Shown here: one piece after another, positions 1 through 10,560 of the stretch
Layout of the letters: every line of letters begins with the position of its first letter
Position numbering within the stretch: position 1 is the stretch's first letter
From: Adiantum capillus-veneris
Taxonomy: Eukaryota; Streptophyta; Polypodiopsida; Polypodiales; Pteridaceae
Assembly (NCBI GenBank): GCA_014529385.2
Contig: CM043967.1
Location: forward strand, 997,001-1,061,000
Direction of reading: 5' to 3'
DNA: 64,000 nucleotides
The notes under the pieces: model-generated
What the model was told of the DNA's origin: nothing
What the model saw: only the letters and a program-made list of their open reading frames with translations
Database searches by the model: none
Position numbers and translations under genes: made by a program

Positions 1-262
1 CATAACACTTATAATTTTACACAATGTTTGTGGGATGAGTAGATCCTAGATCCACCACTTGGCCATTTAGACTAAGAATTGGGAAGTAGGTGTATCAAAG
101 ATCTACCACTTCGACATTATAACGAAGGCTTGAATTGTTGTTCGAATTTTTGGCGTCTCCTAGATCCACCACTTGAACATTCTAACCATGTCTTAAAGTT
201 ATGTGCATTCAACACTTGGCCATCATAACGCTTGTTATTTTACACAATGTTTGTGGGATGAT
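1..262. repeat. Edge of the 223-bp satellite array
   Basis: This is a little more than one unit of the tandem satellite that fills most of 30-45.7 kb. The phrase CATAACACTTATAATTTTAC at position 1 recurs as CATAACGCTTGTTATTTTAC near 224, giving a period of about 223 bp. AGATCCACCACTTGGCCATT-type subrepeats lie between. Identity is lost after about 262, so this is the right edge of an array that extends out of the window to the left. It has no coding role. Confidence 0.9.
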
Positions 263-2487
263 AGTATGTTTATGGTTTTGCAGTTTTCAAATCATGTTTG
301 AATTATGGCTATAAAATCTTTATGCCGTTGTGCCTATGGTTTGGGAGTCGACGTTATGGTTATGCTTTTGAGAGCTTGTCACGATTAAGCTTTTGATTTT
401 GTGGTTTTGTTCTTTTTACAGTTTTGCTAATATGTGTACGTTCGCTCTTTAGCATCAACTTGTAGGTGGAGTGCGGTTACTTATCACTCTTCCTTTTGGC
501 AGAGAGGGTTATTTTTTGTTGTAGCAATACATGCTGCACCAACTCCCAGCCCTCTCTGTCCAAAAAAAAAAAAGAAGCAGGTTTGATCGTCGGACAGAGT
601 TTGGTACATGCGTTGTATGGGTCTTGGAACAAGCGTCAATATATAAAAACATTTATGGCTTTGATAACTGCGTTTATTTCGATATAAATAACAACGTGTA
701 TTTTGACGCATACAACAACGTGTATTTCGACGGTCTCTTCCGGTGCATATACCGACGCTACGATACCGGCGTTTATTATGATGCTTATTCTAGGAAAATT
801 TACTTTTAAAAGAAGCTTTGTCTCGTCAGTATCTGTACCAATTTTTGCACGACGTGTTATAGTGTGTCTAGCCTAATTTCTAACATAGTAATTCATTCGT
901 TAAGTATGCTAACGTTCTTGTATACAATTGGGCCAACCCTTGGATGTATCTACTTCTCCCATTTAAAAAGAGAACAATACATGTATAAAATTTCCCAATG
1001 CACTCTATTCATTTACACTCCATTCTAACAACTCCTCTTTCCATATTTTTACCTGCATTGTCTTATAAGCTGTGCAATTCAACCCATCTAGCATCATGGA
1101 TTCTAAAGTTGCACTGTATCAAATTTTTATTGAGATGATTTGTCATTAAGCTATGCAGCTACTCATATGACCCAAGGTGTTTTGTGAAAGTGAACAATAG
1201 TTTATAAGTATTTTGCTAATACTCTAATTTGGTATCAAATGGTAGTAAATTTTTATTTTTTATTTTTGTCTCTAGCACCTTGTCCATTTGTCATGTACAC
1301 ACAAATTCACCGATTTAGGCACTGTGTCAATGTTCATCCTAGTGCAGATTGGCCAATTTAGGGAGCATACCAACAGACAACAAAATCAATAGTTTATATC
1401 ATATTAGTGCAGATTTATCGATTTAAGTAGCACAAGTGTAGATTCGCCAATTTAAGTAGCACGACTTATTGGTGTAGACTCATCGATTTAGGCAACACCG
1501 ATTACAAAATCATGCTATTGTGGCTGGCCACCACTGTACATAGTGTGATTTTGTTACCCGGGTATGGAAATGAAAGTGATTTGGATATGGACTTGGATTT
1601 GGATTTCCATTTGGTTCATCTGATGTCAACAATACTCATGGGATTGGACTTGACAATTATAAGAATTTATTTTTGAAGGATGGATGTGACCAATGATATC
1701 TGGATGTATATGATATAGCATGTACTACATATTCTCGTGGTATGGGACACTAGAATATGTAATATGTGGATGATGGTAGGCATAAGAAATTTTTTCTCTT
1801 TAAGTCTATACATTTTTATACAGGCTAATTCTCACAAATAATTTTAACATTCTCTTTTGACAAATATAATTTGCAAGAATAAGCAATGTTGTTTAGTTTT
1901 ATGACTTTTTCTTTTAATATGTGATTCTTGTGACTCATTAAAAAAGGATCATTAAAATCATGCCATAATAAGTCAAGAATCATAAAGAAAATGACTATGG
2001 ACAAGGTTCAATAAGATCTTGCTAAAATTGCTATGTAGGCAATGTGAGGCAATTATGAAAGTATTCTCTTTGTGAGATACACATTAATACTTCCTAATTT
2101 GAAAGTCTTGTAGGCCTCTAATTGATTACTAATAGCACCGTACTGTCTAGAGTGTAGCTGCTGTGAATTGCAACCTAGTGTTGTCAACAACACTTGACTT
2201 TATAGGTCGTGTATCAAAAGCAGCCGAAATACTGGAGCCACTATTCCAATAGTCCTTAAAGATCAATTCAGGGCTGATGCTTGATAGGTACCCTTGCCTT
2301 TCAAATTGTAGAGAATTTACATATTTTGAAAATTTGGTCTATTTTTTTCAAGGAAGATCACACTTTGACTTGTGAAAGTAAACGTGCAAGAGATGCAAAA
2401 TTGACCTATTAGTAATGTGCAAGGAAGGTTTGCATCATCTTCACCTGAACTTTATTTGAAATTTAGATTTATTAATTTCAAACTACA
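263..2487. other. No gene recognised
   Basis: AT-rich sequence with no reading frame longer than about 90 codons and no recognisable domain. It contains a 12-base A run near 562 and a short direct repeat (AACAACGTGTATTT-type, about 690-732) that makes a small frame look repetitive. I see no RNA gene or transposon termini. Confidence 0.6.
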
Positions 2488-2945
2488 ATGGACAAGAACA
2501 AAATTGGTACTAAAGACAACAATCACAGACAAACAACAAGGAGTTTTTCATCTAGATCTTTTGGAGCAACTCAGGTAGCATTTCAATTGAGGATGATTAG
2601 AAAAGGTGTGCTTGAGAGAAAATTGATAGAAGAAAAAACCTCTTAGAAGTGCTATGTTCATGGTAAACATCTTAATTTCAAGCGGGGTCGTTATAGATAA
2701 TGTTAAGCTTGAGAGCGGTTATGAGATCAAAGATTTTAACTACAATGAATATAATGCTACTTGGATGGGCGTGAATGCCAATTCAACATTACAATAACAA
2801 GAATGGAATGATATAATGCAATATTGTACATTGGGGTTGAATGAAATCCGTAAGAAGATAATGAATGAGTAATTCCCTGGAGACTTAGTGATTGAGGAGT
2901 ATCCAAGATCACAAAAAGAGGAGGACTTTCACATCCATGCAATTG
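2488..2945 (+). pseudogene. Decayed coding-like stretch, unknown
   Basis: From ATG 2488 one frame stays open for about 52 codons (basic, serine-rich), meets a TAG, and continues open to about 2700. A second frame is then readable from about 2690 to 2945, broken only by TAA codons that could derive from CAA or GAA. This looks like a frameshifted and nonsense-mutated coding sequence, but I recognise no domain. It could equally be chance openness in AT-rich DNA. It lies just upstream of the transacylase pseudogene, and nothing shows that the two belong together. Confidence 0.22.
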
Positions 2946-3144
2946 GTGTGTGATCGTACATGACTTATGGCATCGTGATGGATTAACAATTAAAATATAT
3001 AGGGATCATCGATAGCAATGATAGCCTTCAATTGTATGTAAGAGTTAAAAGAGAGAGAAAGAATGGAAGTTGAGGTTTCCACTAGTTCTCTACAACTCCT
3101 CAAAATCACCTAGGATTTCCACGAGTATAGCAGTTACGGAAGAT

Positions 3145-3480
3145 CTTTCTAGCGGTACTTTGTTTACGGACTACAAAGCATCTTGTGCCTTCAGGTTTCC
3201 AGGCTAGTAGGGTGCCCAAGCAATTAGGATGAGAAAAGATGTAGCTCAGGTGCTAGCAGCTCTTGAGATGTTCAATAAAGCAAGTGAGATTCTTGGATAT
3301 GATATGTCGATGTGTGAATAACGGTCCAAAAAAGAAGCTTGATTCAACCATTATAAGACAATATGCTATTTATGGGGCCGGCATGGTGACTATGGAGGCT
3401 TTGTGTGCTTACAATAAAGGCGAGTGCAGTAACTGCACTTGCAAGCGAAGAAGGCTTTGGTTAAATTTCGGCTAGCGTGC
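3145..3480 (+). pseudogene. Malonyl-CoA:ACP transacylase pseudogene fragment (FabD/MCAT-like)
   Basis: The family loads malonyl groups onto acyl carrier protein for fatty-acid synthesis in plastids or mitochondria. Read from about 3145, the frame gives LFTDYKASCAFRFPG, two TAG codons, then GAQAI. This matches the family's N-terminal AFLFPGQGAQ signature, with the Gln codon and its neighbour turned into stops. It continues with MFNKASEILGYDM. After a frameshift near 3310 it gives NNGPKKKLDSTIIRQYAIY, corresponding to the conserved NGPKEKLDST...QPAIY block. A further shift gives KALVKFRLA near 3450. The catalytic GHSLG-type region is not found. At least two stops and two frameshifts make it non-functional. 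It may be a processed copy or an exon relic. The assignment rests on remembered family motifs, not on a search. Confidence 0.72.
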
Positions 3481-4635
3481 CAACGTGGCAAGTTGGCCTC
3501 CTTTTCAGCATGGCTTCAAGGTCCACACTAGCCAAGCCACACAGACCAAGTTAGAGCTCATCGCCGTTGTTAGGAGGTTTTTGAAAGAAGTGATTGAACA
3601 TATGTAAATACACATGCATGGTGCATTGAATAAAGAAATTCCCATTGTCTAGAGCCAGGTGGTTACATGGGGTCCACATGTGTACAGGTAGGATAGCGTG
3701 TACATGGTACATCAATTTTCATTGTCACCAGTATCAGTGTGGTTTTCTATAATAATGAGCAGTTGGTGGAGCGTAAAACTTCTCGAGGAAGCTATCACAG
3801 TAGGATCATGCTATGAGGTAAGCAGGTGTGTCAGATGACATCCAATGGTGTTAGGAGGTCAAATGTGATCAAGACTTGCACGTAGATAAGTAAGGACACA
3901 ATGGGAGTGTTTTCTTGTGATGAATTATTCATAAAGGTCATCATGAGAACTATATTTGGGGGCCACTTCACGTGATTGCGGGATTTATTATTGGGAATAG
4001 TTGAGTTCCAGGTGTGCGGATGGATGTAGGAAGGTAACAAAAACACACTACATGGCCATTTTTTGGCCTGGTCGGGGTCCATTTGAGGTCAATCCAAAGG
4101 CCATAGGTGCCCAAGGGATAAAGTGAAGTGTGGACACTAAAACAAAAGAGAAAAAGACTAGAGAAACATGGAGAGAAGAGGATGAAGAGCCGCTACTCAA
4201 TTTTTACTGTTTTTGGAGCCTGTTTTGGCCATAAACTACTTATCCGAACTCGAATTTGAGTACTTTGATATTGTAGAGTGTGATTCTTGGCCATTGCAGA
4301 CGAGATGGTGCTGTCCATTTTGTCAAATTACTCGTTGTTTTCCTGCTATTTTGGTTGTGTAAGTTTCTCTTGTGAGTGAAGCCTCTGCTGAAATTTGCGA
4401 TTGTATCTGGTATATTTTATCCATATGGTGTGATCTATTTGCCCTAGTGGTGTCAGCCCAAGCTCATTTGTATCTACACATCACAAATCTTCCTTGTTTG
4501 ATCTCTTTTGTGCATGTATGTGTGTGTCTCTATGTCTATGTTGAGTGGGAAAATGGATAGTCTCTCTCCTCTCACTCCATCGATGTGTTCGTTGTCTCGG
4601 TCATGTGGGTTGTGTAAGCTGAGTGGTGCCCCATA

Positions 4636-4709
<74 letters not shown>

Positions 4710-5770
4710 TATCCAAAGAGTGTGTGTCGGGTGATTATAGAGTCTTTGTGTGTGTTTCCATCTCGCTCACATTCTTTTGGTGCCCCCATGGAGGAACTTC
4801 TTTAAGTACCCTCAGCTTCAAAATTACAGATTCGAGATTACAAATTATACGTTACAAGTTACAGGGTACAAGGACAATTGCAAGTGGGAGTCACTTGTAG
4901 TTGTCGTGGGTATGCATCATTTGGTGCCAATTTGAGTGTATTGTCTGGTATTGTACGTCACTTCTGGATACTGCCATTGTACGCCTTTGTGGAGCCATAG
5001 TTGGTTTTATTTGGCAGTCCCAGCCATTTCTAAGACTTAGTCTGGAAGATAGTCATTTCAGAGACTTGACTATACGACATTTGCATAAACCTTTGTGAGA
5101 GGGTCGTGGTGAGGTTTTATTGAGTTGGGGGATTCTTAAGTGTGAGATTATTTCGGTGATACGGTGACTAGAGCACCCTTTCTGTGACCTCGTCATAGGC
5201 TATGTACTAGTGTTCCTACTTGATGCTTGAATGCAATTGTTGGCAGGTTATGCATACTTATATAGTCTGTATTTTGGGTTTTTACTGCTCTAATTCTGGG
5301 AAAACTCTACCAAAATTTGTCCAAGTTGTGATGGCTAGTTTTTTTTGTCTTTTGAGCCATTTATGTTGTTATGCTGCTGAAATTCTGGTAAAATCAAAGG
5401 GTGATTAGTCAAGTGTGCTTAGATGGGAGATGCTTGGTCGGCCTTTAATTGATAATCACGATGGACCTCAGTTCACTCCTTTTCATTTTGCACAAAGAAT
5501 CTAGATAAATGTTCATGTGGATATGAAAATTTCAACCAGCAGCACATAGTCTTTATGTTTGGGCCAAGAAGATTAAGAGAGATACTAGAATCTCCTTTGC
5601 CTGTTGTAATTCTGATGATTAACTATGAAAACTCATTTGATGTGCATGTGTTCATCCTTTTCTGAAAGTTTGAGCTCCATTGAAGTTTCTAGGGATTGAG
5701 TCAGTAAAAAGTTTTGGGTTCTTGCACCTGTGTTAGAAGGGGTTCTCAAAGCATTGAAACCTGGGTAGAC
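3481..5770. other. No gene recognised; microsatellite inside
   Basis: No domain is visible on either strand. Short frames at 4372-4900 owe their length to the (GT)n tract and its antisense (His-Thr repeats). The last 200 bp run into the alpha gag start. If the 5' LTR and leader of alpha lie here, I could not delimit them: I saw no second copy and no clear primer-binding site. Confidence 0.5.
4638..4707. repeat. (GT)35 microsatellite
   Basis: An uninterrupted run of about 35 GT dinucleotides. It creates spurious Val-Cys and Thr-His reading frames on the two strands. Confidence 0.97.
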
Positions 5771-7212
5771 ATGGCTTTCTCTTATCAGGAATTTCATGGA
5801 AGAAGTGATGAAGATGTGGAAGACTTTTTGGAATAGATGAAGGTTGCCTGCATTAGCAACTAGATTCATGATACTGCCCAGATGTTACGTCTTCTCCAAA
5901 TTTGTTTGAAGAGTGATGCACGAGTTTGGTCCAAAGCATTTGAAGAGGAGTTGCGTGCAGTTGATCCACCTGTTAGATTAAGTCGGGACAATCTAAGGCA
6001 TGGATTGGAAGTGGAGTTTGTGAAGACAGAAGATCCTGACAAAGTGTGGCAAGAAGTACAGGGTTTGATGCAAAGGGAAGGTGTGAGTACATACGTAAGT
6101 TTTCAATGGCATGGGAGCCCCACCTGACATGATGAACAAGGGAAGGTTCTTGGCTGGTCTTTGGGAGAATATACATTGGAGAGTGGAGCTAAAGAAGCAT
6201 AGGACATATGAAGATGTACTAGATGTAGCGAGGAACAAAGAGTGGAAGCTGAGAAGAATGAGTCAACTAGGAATAGAGTCTTTGCCTAGGAGGTCTGGGT
6301 TTCAACCTATGGTTTATTTGCAAGGTTGAATGCCAAGGGTTCATCATGAACCACTGGTTTTTGTTACTCCTCAAGTTATACCAGCAATGGTCACTACAAC
6401 AGTGCAAGATGATGAACTAAGGCAAGTGGTAGATTTAACAAAGAATATTAGCCTAAACATGCTAGGCAATGTGGAAAATATTCAATCTTGTGTGAGGTTT
6501 TCAAATCAGCCAAGAGGTGAAGAAAAACCCAGGAATGGTGTTGGACAAAGCAATGGTAGGGTCTCAAGGCAGAGGCCCACCTGTTATAATTGTGGGGATT
6601 TGAGCCACATTAGCCCACAATGTGATAAGCCACCAAGGATGGGGGGAGACATGTATCCATTGCCAAGACAGGTGCTAACTAGATCAAATGATTATGGCAT
6701 TGAAATTAAGGGAGAAGAAGGAACCAGTGGATTAACCCAAAAGGAAAAGGGAAAGACAAAAGTGCTAAGTGTGGTCACCTTGGAGAAGGCAACAAAGTTG
6801 GAGGATACATTAGTGATGCCTATTGGGAAGAGGACCACACAGGATAAGGAAGGAAGAAATGGTGCAAATCCTACTAAGAAGAAGGGAAAGATCCATGAAG
6901 ACAAGGATGTTAAGGCCAAGAGGAAAAGAAGAGCTCGTCACAAGTTTCATGTTTTAGATTTTCCACTAGAAGATCAACAATTAAGCTATGACTTGAAGGA
7001 GGATCTAACAAGCAGGAAAGTAGATGTTACTTTTGGGTAGTTTATAGAGATGGTGCCTAAGGTGAAGCGATAGTGGAAAAGGATGGTTAACCTAATGGAG
7101 AAAGAACCAGAGAGTGGTTCAGTGAAGGTGTTGGTGATAGATGAGCTACCAGACATTTGCCCAATAATAGATGTGTGGCACAGAAGGAAAAATTTTGGAC
7201 AAAGTTATGTAG
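5771..7212 (+). pseudogene. Ty3/gypsy gag and start of protease, element alpha (5' half)
   Basis: Gag packages retrotransposon RNA. ATG 5771 (MAFSYQEFHGRSDEDVEDFL) opens a frame with two early TAG codons. It continues as a gag core (AQMLRLLQICLKSDARVWSKAF) to about 6115, then shifts frame to MGAPPDMMNKGRFLAGL and runs, with one stop at 6327-6329, to about 7040. A CCHC zinc knuckle (CYNCGDLSHISPQC, about 6590) and a following RMGGDMYPLP block match the minus-strand copy at 27.5-28.4 kb. A lysine/arginine-rich stretch and a DELPDICPI segment lead into the protease. The sequence breaks at SYV, just before the catalytic Asp codon, near 7212, where the beta element begins. The rest of the protease resumes at 15979. 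Confidence 0.85.
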
Positions 7213-9303
7213 AATTAGCAGGTATTCGCTTTCACTTGCACAGATTCTAAGTTGATTGTCCTTTCCCCACTTATAGAGTTGGTTCCCAATTAACTGAAAG
7301 TCGCGTGCTTCCAGCTCTATAGATTTTTCCCGTTCTCTTGTGATGTTCTCAGGGAACGTCCTAGTGGTTAAGAAGTCAATGATGTATTGACTCCATGCAG
7401 GTGCTATGTTTACCTGAAACAAAGTTGCGTGATCCACTGGTCGTTTAGCACTACATATAGTACAATTGGTAACATAGGAATGTGTGTCCGCATACATAGT
7501 TGGCCAATAAACCCCTAATTGTTTCAATCTCTTGTGTGTCTTCACGGTTGAACAATAAAATGCACAACCCTGGACATGTGCTTCTTCAAGGTAGCACTCG
7601 AATTCTTCCAGATTTATACATAATTGTAGGATTAGGTCCGATCCAAGATGATACAGCCGTCCTACTATCAACTGGAAGTTTTTTATTTGTCGAATTGTTT
7701 GTTGTTTGGATCTGCATTCCGTATTATCAAAATCACTTCCGAAGGAAAGAATGCTAACAATTTCCTGAGACCATTTGGGTACCATTTCAATGTTGAAAAG
7801 ATAAGCATCTGGTATGTCATCATCTACTCCTTCAGGAGCTTCCCCGTTGTGTATCCTTGAAAGATGATCTGCTCGTAGATGGGTTTTACCATTTTTGACC
7901 ACCACTGTGAAGTCAAATTCTAGCAATATAATAAACCAGTGTACGATTCTCCCTGTATTGCAAGGTTTATTTACTAGGTACAAAAGAGCTTGATGATCCG
8001 TGAAGAACACAAATTTTTTTGCAAGCAAATAATTCTTTACCGCATAAATCATTCCTAACCCTTCCCGCTCGGGGGTTGTGTAGGTCTTTTCTGCACTGTT
8101 TAAATGTCGGCTCGCATAGCAAAGCGGAAAATCCATTGTTCCGTCTCCAGGTTGAGCTAGAATACTTCCAATGGCATATGCTGAAGCATCAATGTGCACA
8201 TGGAATATCTTTTCCCAATCTGGTGCCTTTAGTACAGGTGCTGATATAAGGTTTTCCTTCAGCTTTTGGAATGAAGTTTCACACTCCTCGGTCCACTCGA
8301 ATTTGACTATGAACCTTCGATAATATCCGCAGTGTCCCATGAAGGATTGCACTTGTTTCGCATTAGTAGGCCTGGGCAGGTCTACAATGACTTTGACTTT
8401 GTCTAGGTCTGTGGTTATGCCATTTCTTGAGACAATGTGTCCTAAGATTCGTCCTTGCTTAACCATAAATACACACTTTTCCGGGTTAAGGCAGATTCGA
8501 TATGTCCTGCACTTTTCAAAGACCTTTTGCAAATGGTCTATATGTTCCTCTCACAGAAGAGAGTGTACACACAGGTCATCCATGTAAATTTCTAAGAATA
8601 TTCTTAGGTATTCCTTGAATGCGTGAGTCATTAACCTCTGGAAAGTGGCTGGTGCATTAGTTAAGCCAAATGGCATAACTCAATACGCATAAATCCCCCA
8701 TTTTGTGGCAAAGGCTATTTTGTGTTGATCTTCCCTTGCTATTGCCAGTTGGTTGGATCCTGAAAACCCATCCAGAAAGGAATAAGCCTGTTTCCCAGCC
8801 ACTCACTCCAGTACATGTTCTGTGATTGGCAAGGGATAATTATCCCTTATGGTTGCTGCATTCACCTTCTTGAGGTTTACACACACCCGCAGTTTTCCAT
8901 TCTTTTTGGGAACTACCACAATGGGTGACACCCAATCTGTATGTTCGATCTCATAGATGAATTCAGCTTCCATCAGTTTATCAATCTCTTCTTTGATTCG
9001 TTTAGCAAATGTGTCATTATATGTATAAGGACGTTGTTTGCTAGGTTTTGCATCCGATTTCAAAGGAATTGTATGTTGGCATATCAATGGATCAACTCCT
9101 TTAAGGTCTTTGTAGGACCAAGCGAACACATCTTTATACTTCTTGAGAAGTTGTGTTAGTTGTGCTTCCTCCTCAGGCTCTAAATCATTAGCTATATAGA
9201 CTGGCTCAGGCTTTTCACCTGGTTCTGCGAGGTCTATCTTTTTTGCATTTTCAGGCCCATCGTAAGATTCTTGGTTGGTTCTCTCCCTGATTGGTGGTGT
9301 CAT
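7213..9303 (-). pseudogene. Element beta pol: RT, RNase H and duplicated zinc-binding module
   Basis: RT copies the element RNA into DNA and RNase H removes the template. From ATG 9303 the frame has the pre-RT segment and the conserved block around WVSPIVVVPKKNGKLRVCV. A TGA follows HVLE, and two more stops follow before the catalytic YMDD at about 8587. A fourth frame runs from 8532 with LNPEKCVFMVKQGRILGHIV, then RNase H (HVHIDASAYAIGSILAQ, FFTDHQALLYL, LRADHLSRI). Downstream an integrase-type HHCC finger (YHLGSDL...HVQGCAFYC...VTNCTICSAKR) is complete. A second copy of the same linker starts (FQLIGNQLYKWGKDNQLRIC) before the truncation at 7213. Nonsense codons make it inactive, though the RT and RNase H catalytic residues survive. 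Confidence 0.9.
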
Positions 9304-10560
9304 GATGATTTTCTGTCCTGGATAGTAAATTTCCGATAGTGTGATGGTACGTTCGTGTTCCCCTTTTCTGACTCCCCTTTACCATCACTATCTTCTTCAG
9401 TGGTCCATATCTCTCTCAAAGACCGTTTCAGTTCTTGGTATTTCTGTTTACGCTCCAGTTTGGTCCACTCTTGGTCTTTTGTTGTTTCTTTTTTTGAATT
9501 TTGTGATTTTGTTTCGGTTTTAGCTTTTTGTACCTGTTTTGTTTCCTCTCGCGTTCTTTCTTTTCGATTTTTTGAGAATTTTCCTGATATTTGATCTTTT
9601 ACACAATCCTCTGCTTTTACAAGCATCAAATAGTGAGTTTTACCTTTTATCCTGGGCATTAGGTTCTCTCTCGCTTTGTTTCCTGCTCTTTTCCTCCTAT
9701 AGCGTTCTTGGCATCTAGGGTGTTGATTAGAAAAATCATAAAACTTGATATTCTCGGCTTCATTTCCACGCTCACTTGAGGTGTCTGAACACTCATTATC
9801 TGCATCATCATTTACTTCCAAATGTTCAAAGGAGTTGTAAAACTTTTCTTGTTCAGGAGGTTCTGCCGTCTCTTTTTCTGGTATAATGCTTACCATGTAA
9901 TAGGGCAGCACATCATAGCCATCCTTATCGCAAGATTTTGTTTTTGGACTGTCGGTAATGGTACAGACATCCAATGTTTCCAGTATGTGTTCCCATTCTA
10001 GAGGTTCTAAGGCATCTTCAGGGAAAGGCTCCGGAATATACTCCTTGTCCTCACTTGCTCTTTCTAAGACGCATTCCTCTTTTCTTAAGCTTCCACAATG
10101 TGAAGCTCCGCACATCCATAGCTCTTTTGGTTGCCCTAACCATGTTGGTAGTTCTGATCCTACTACTGTAGCCGAATCAAACTCTTCCATAGGTGTTTGG
10201 TTTACATCTTTGTAACTATGGTCTTTCAAGTGTATTTTAGTTGTTTTCTTGCCATGTCTGAGGTATATGTGATCATAACCCCAATCTTGGACCATCTTCA
10301 GTTGTCCCATGAATGGTCGTCCCAAGATTATCTCATAATTTTTCTTTTTGTCAAAATCGACTATTGCAAATGTATGCTCATACTAGAGTCCCAGAGTCCC
10401 AGAGGCTTTTCCATGAACCCATCTGCCAATTGCAGTTTCATTCTGGTAGCCCTCAAAGCTGGTTTTCCCCATTTTTCCAGATTTCTTTGGTGGCTATAGC
10501 AACTCCCGCTCCATTGTCAAGAATAGCCTTGGAAACTACTCCTTGGAATTCTACCGGTAG
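9300..10560 (-). pseudogene. Element beta protease and PR-RT linker
   Basis: Retropepsin that matures the polyprotein. The active-site motif reads AILDNGAGVAIA (Asp codon about 10518), DNG in place of the usual DSG/DTG. The C-terminal signature IILGRPFMGQ is near 10330. Between them lies a direct duplication of GGGACTCT in the minus strand (about 10385-10402), followed by a TAG and a frame change. The long downstream frame (341 codons from 10325) is acidic then lysine-rich and has no recognised fold. Its stop overlaps the RT frame's ATG as ATGA at 9300-9303. That overlap probably reflects a frameshift indel just upstream, since the frame reading YPGQKIIM joins RT directly. Confidence 0.8.

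Noticed and set aside
466-809. Overlapping 70-90 codon frames with a repeated NNVYFDAYNNVYFD stretch
   Set aside because: The repeat is a short DNA duplication. Frames disagree in register, and there is no recognisable domain or neighbouring gene context.
4474-4900. Thr-His and Val-Cys repeat proteins
   Set aside because: Produced by the (GT)n microsatellite on both strands.
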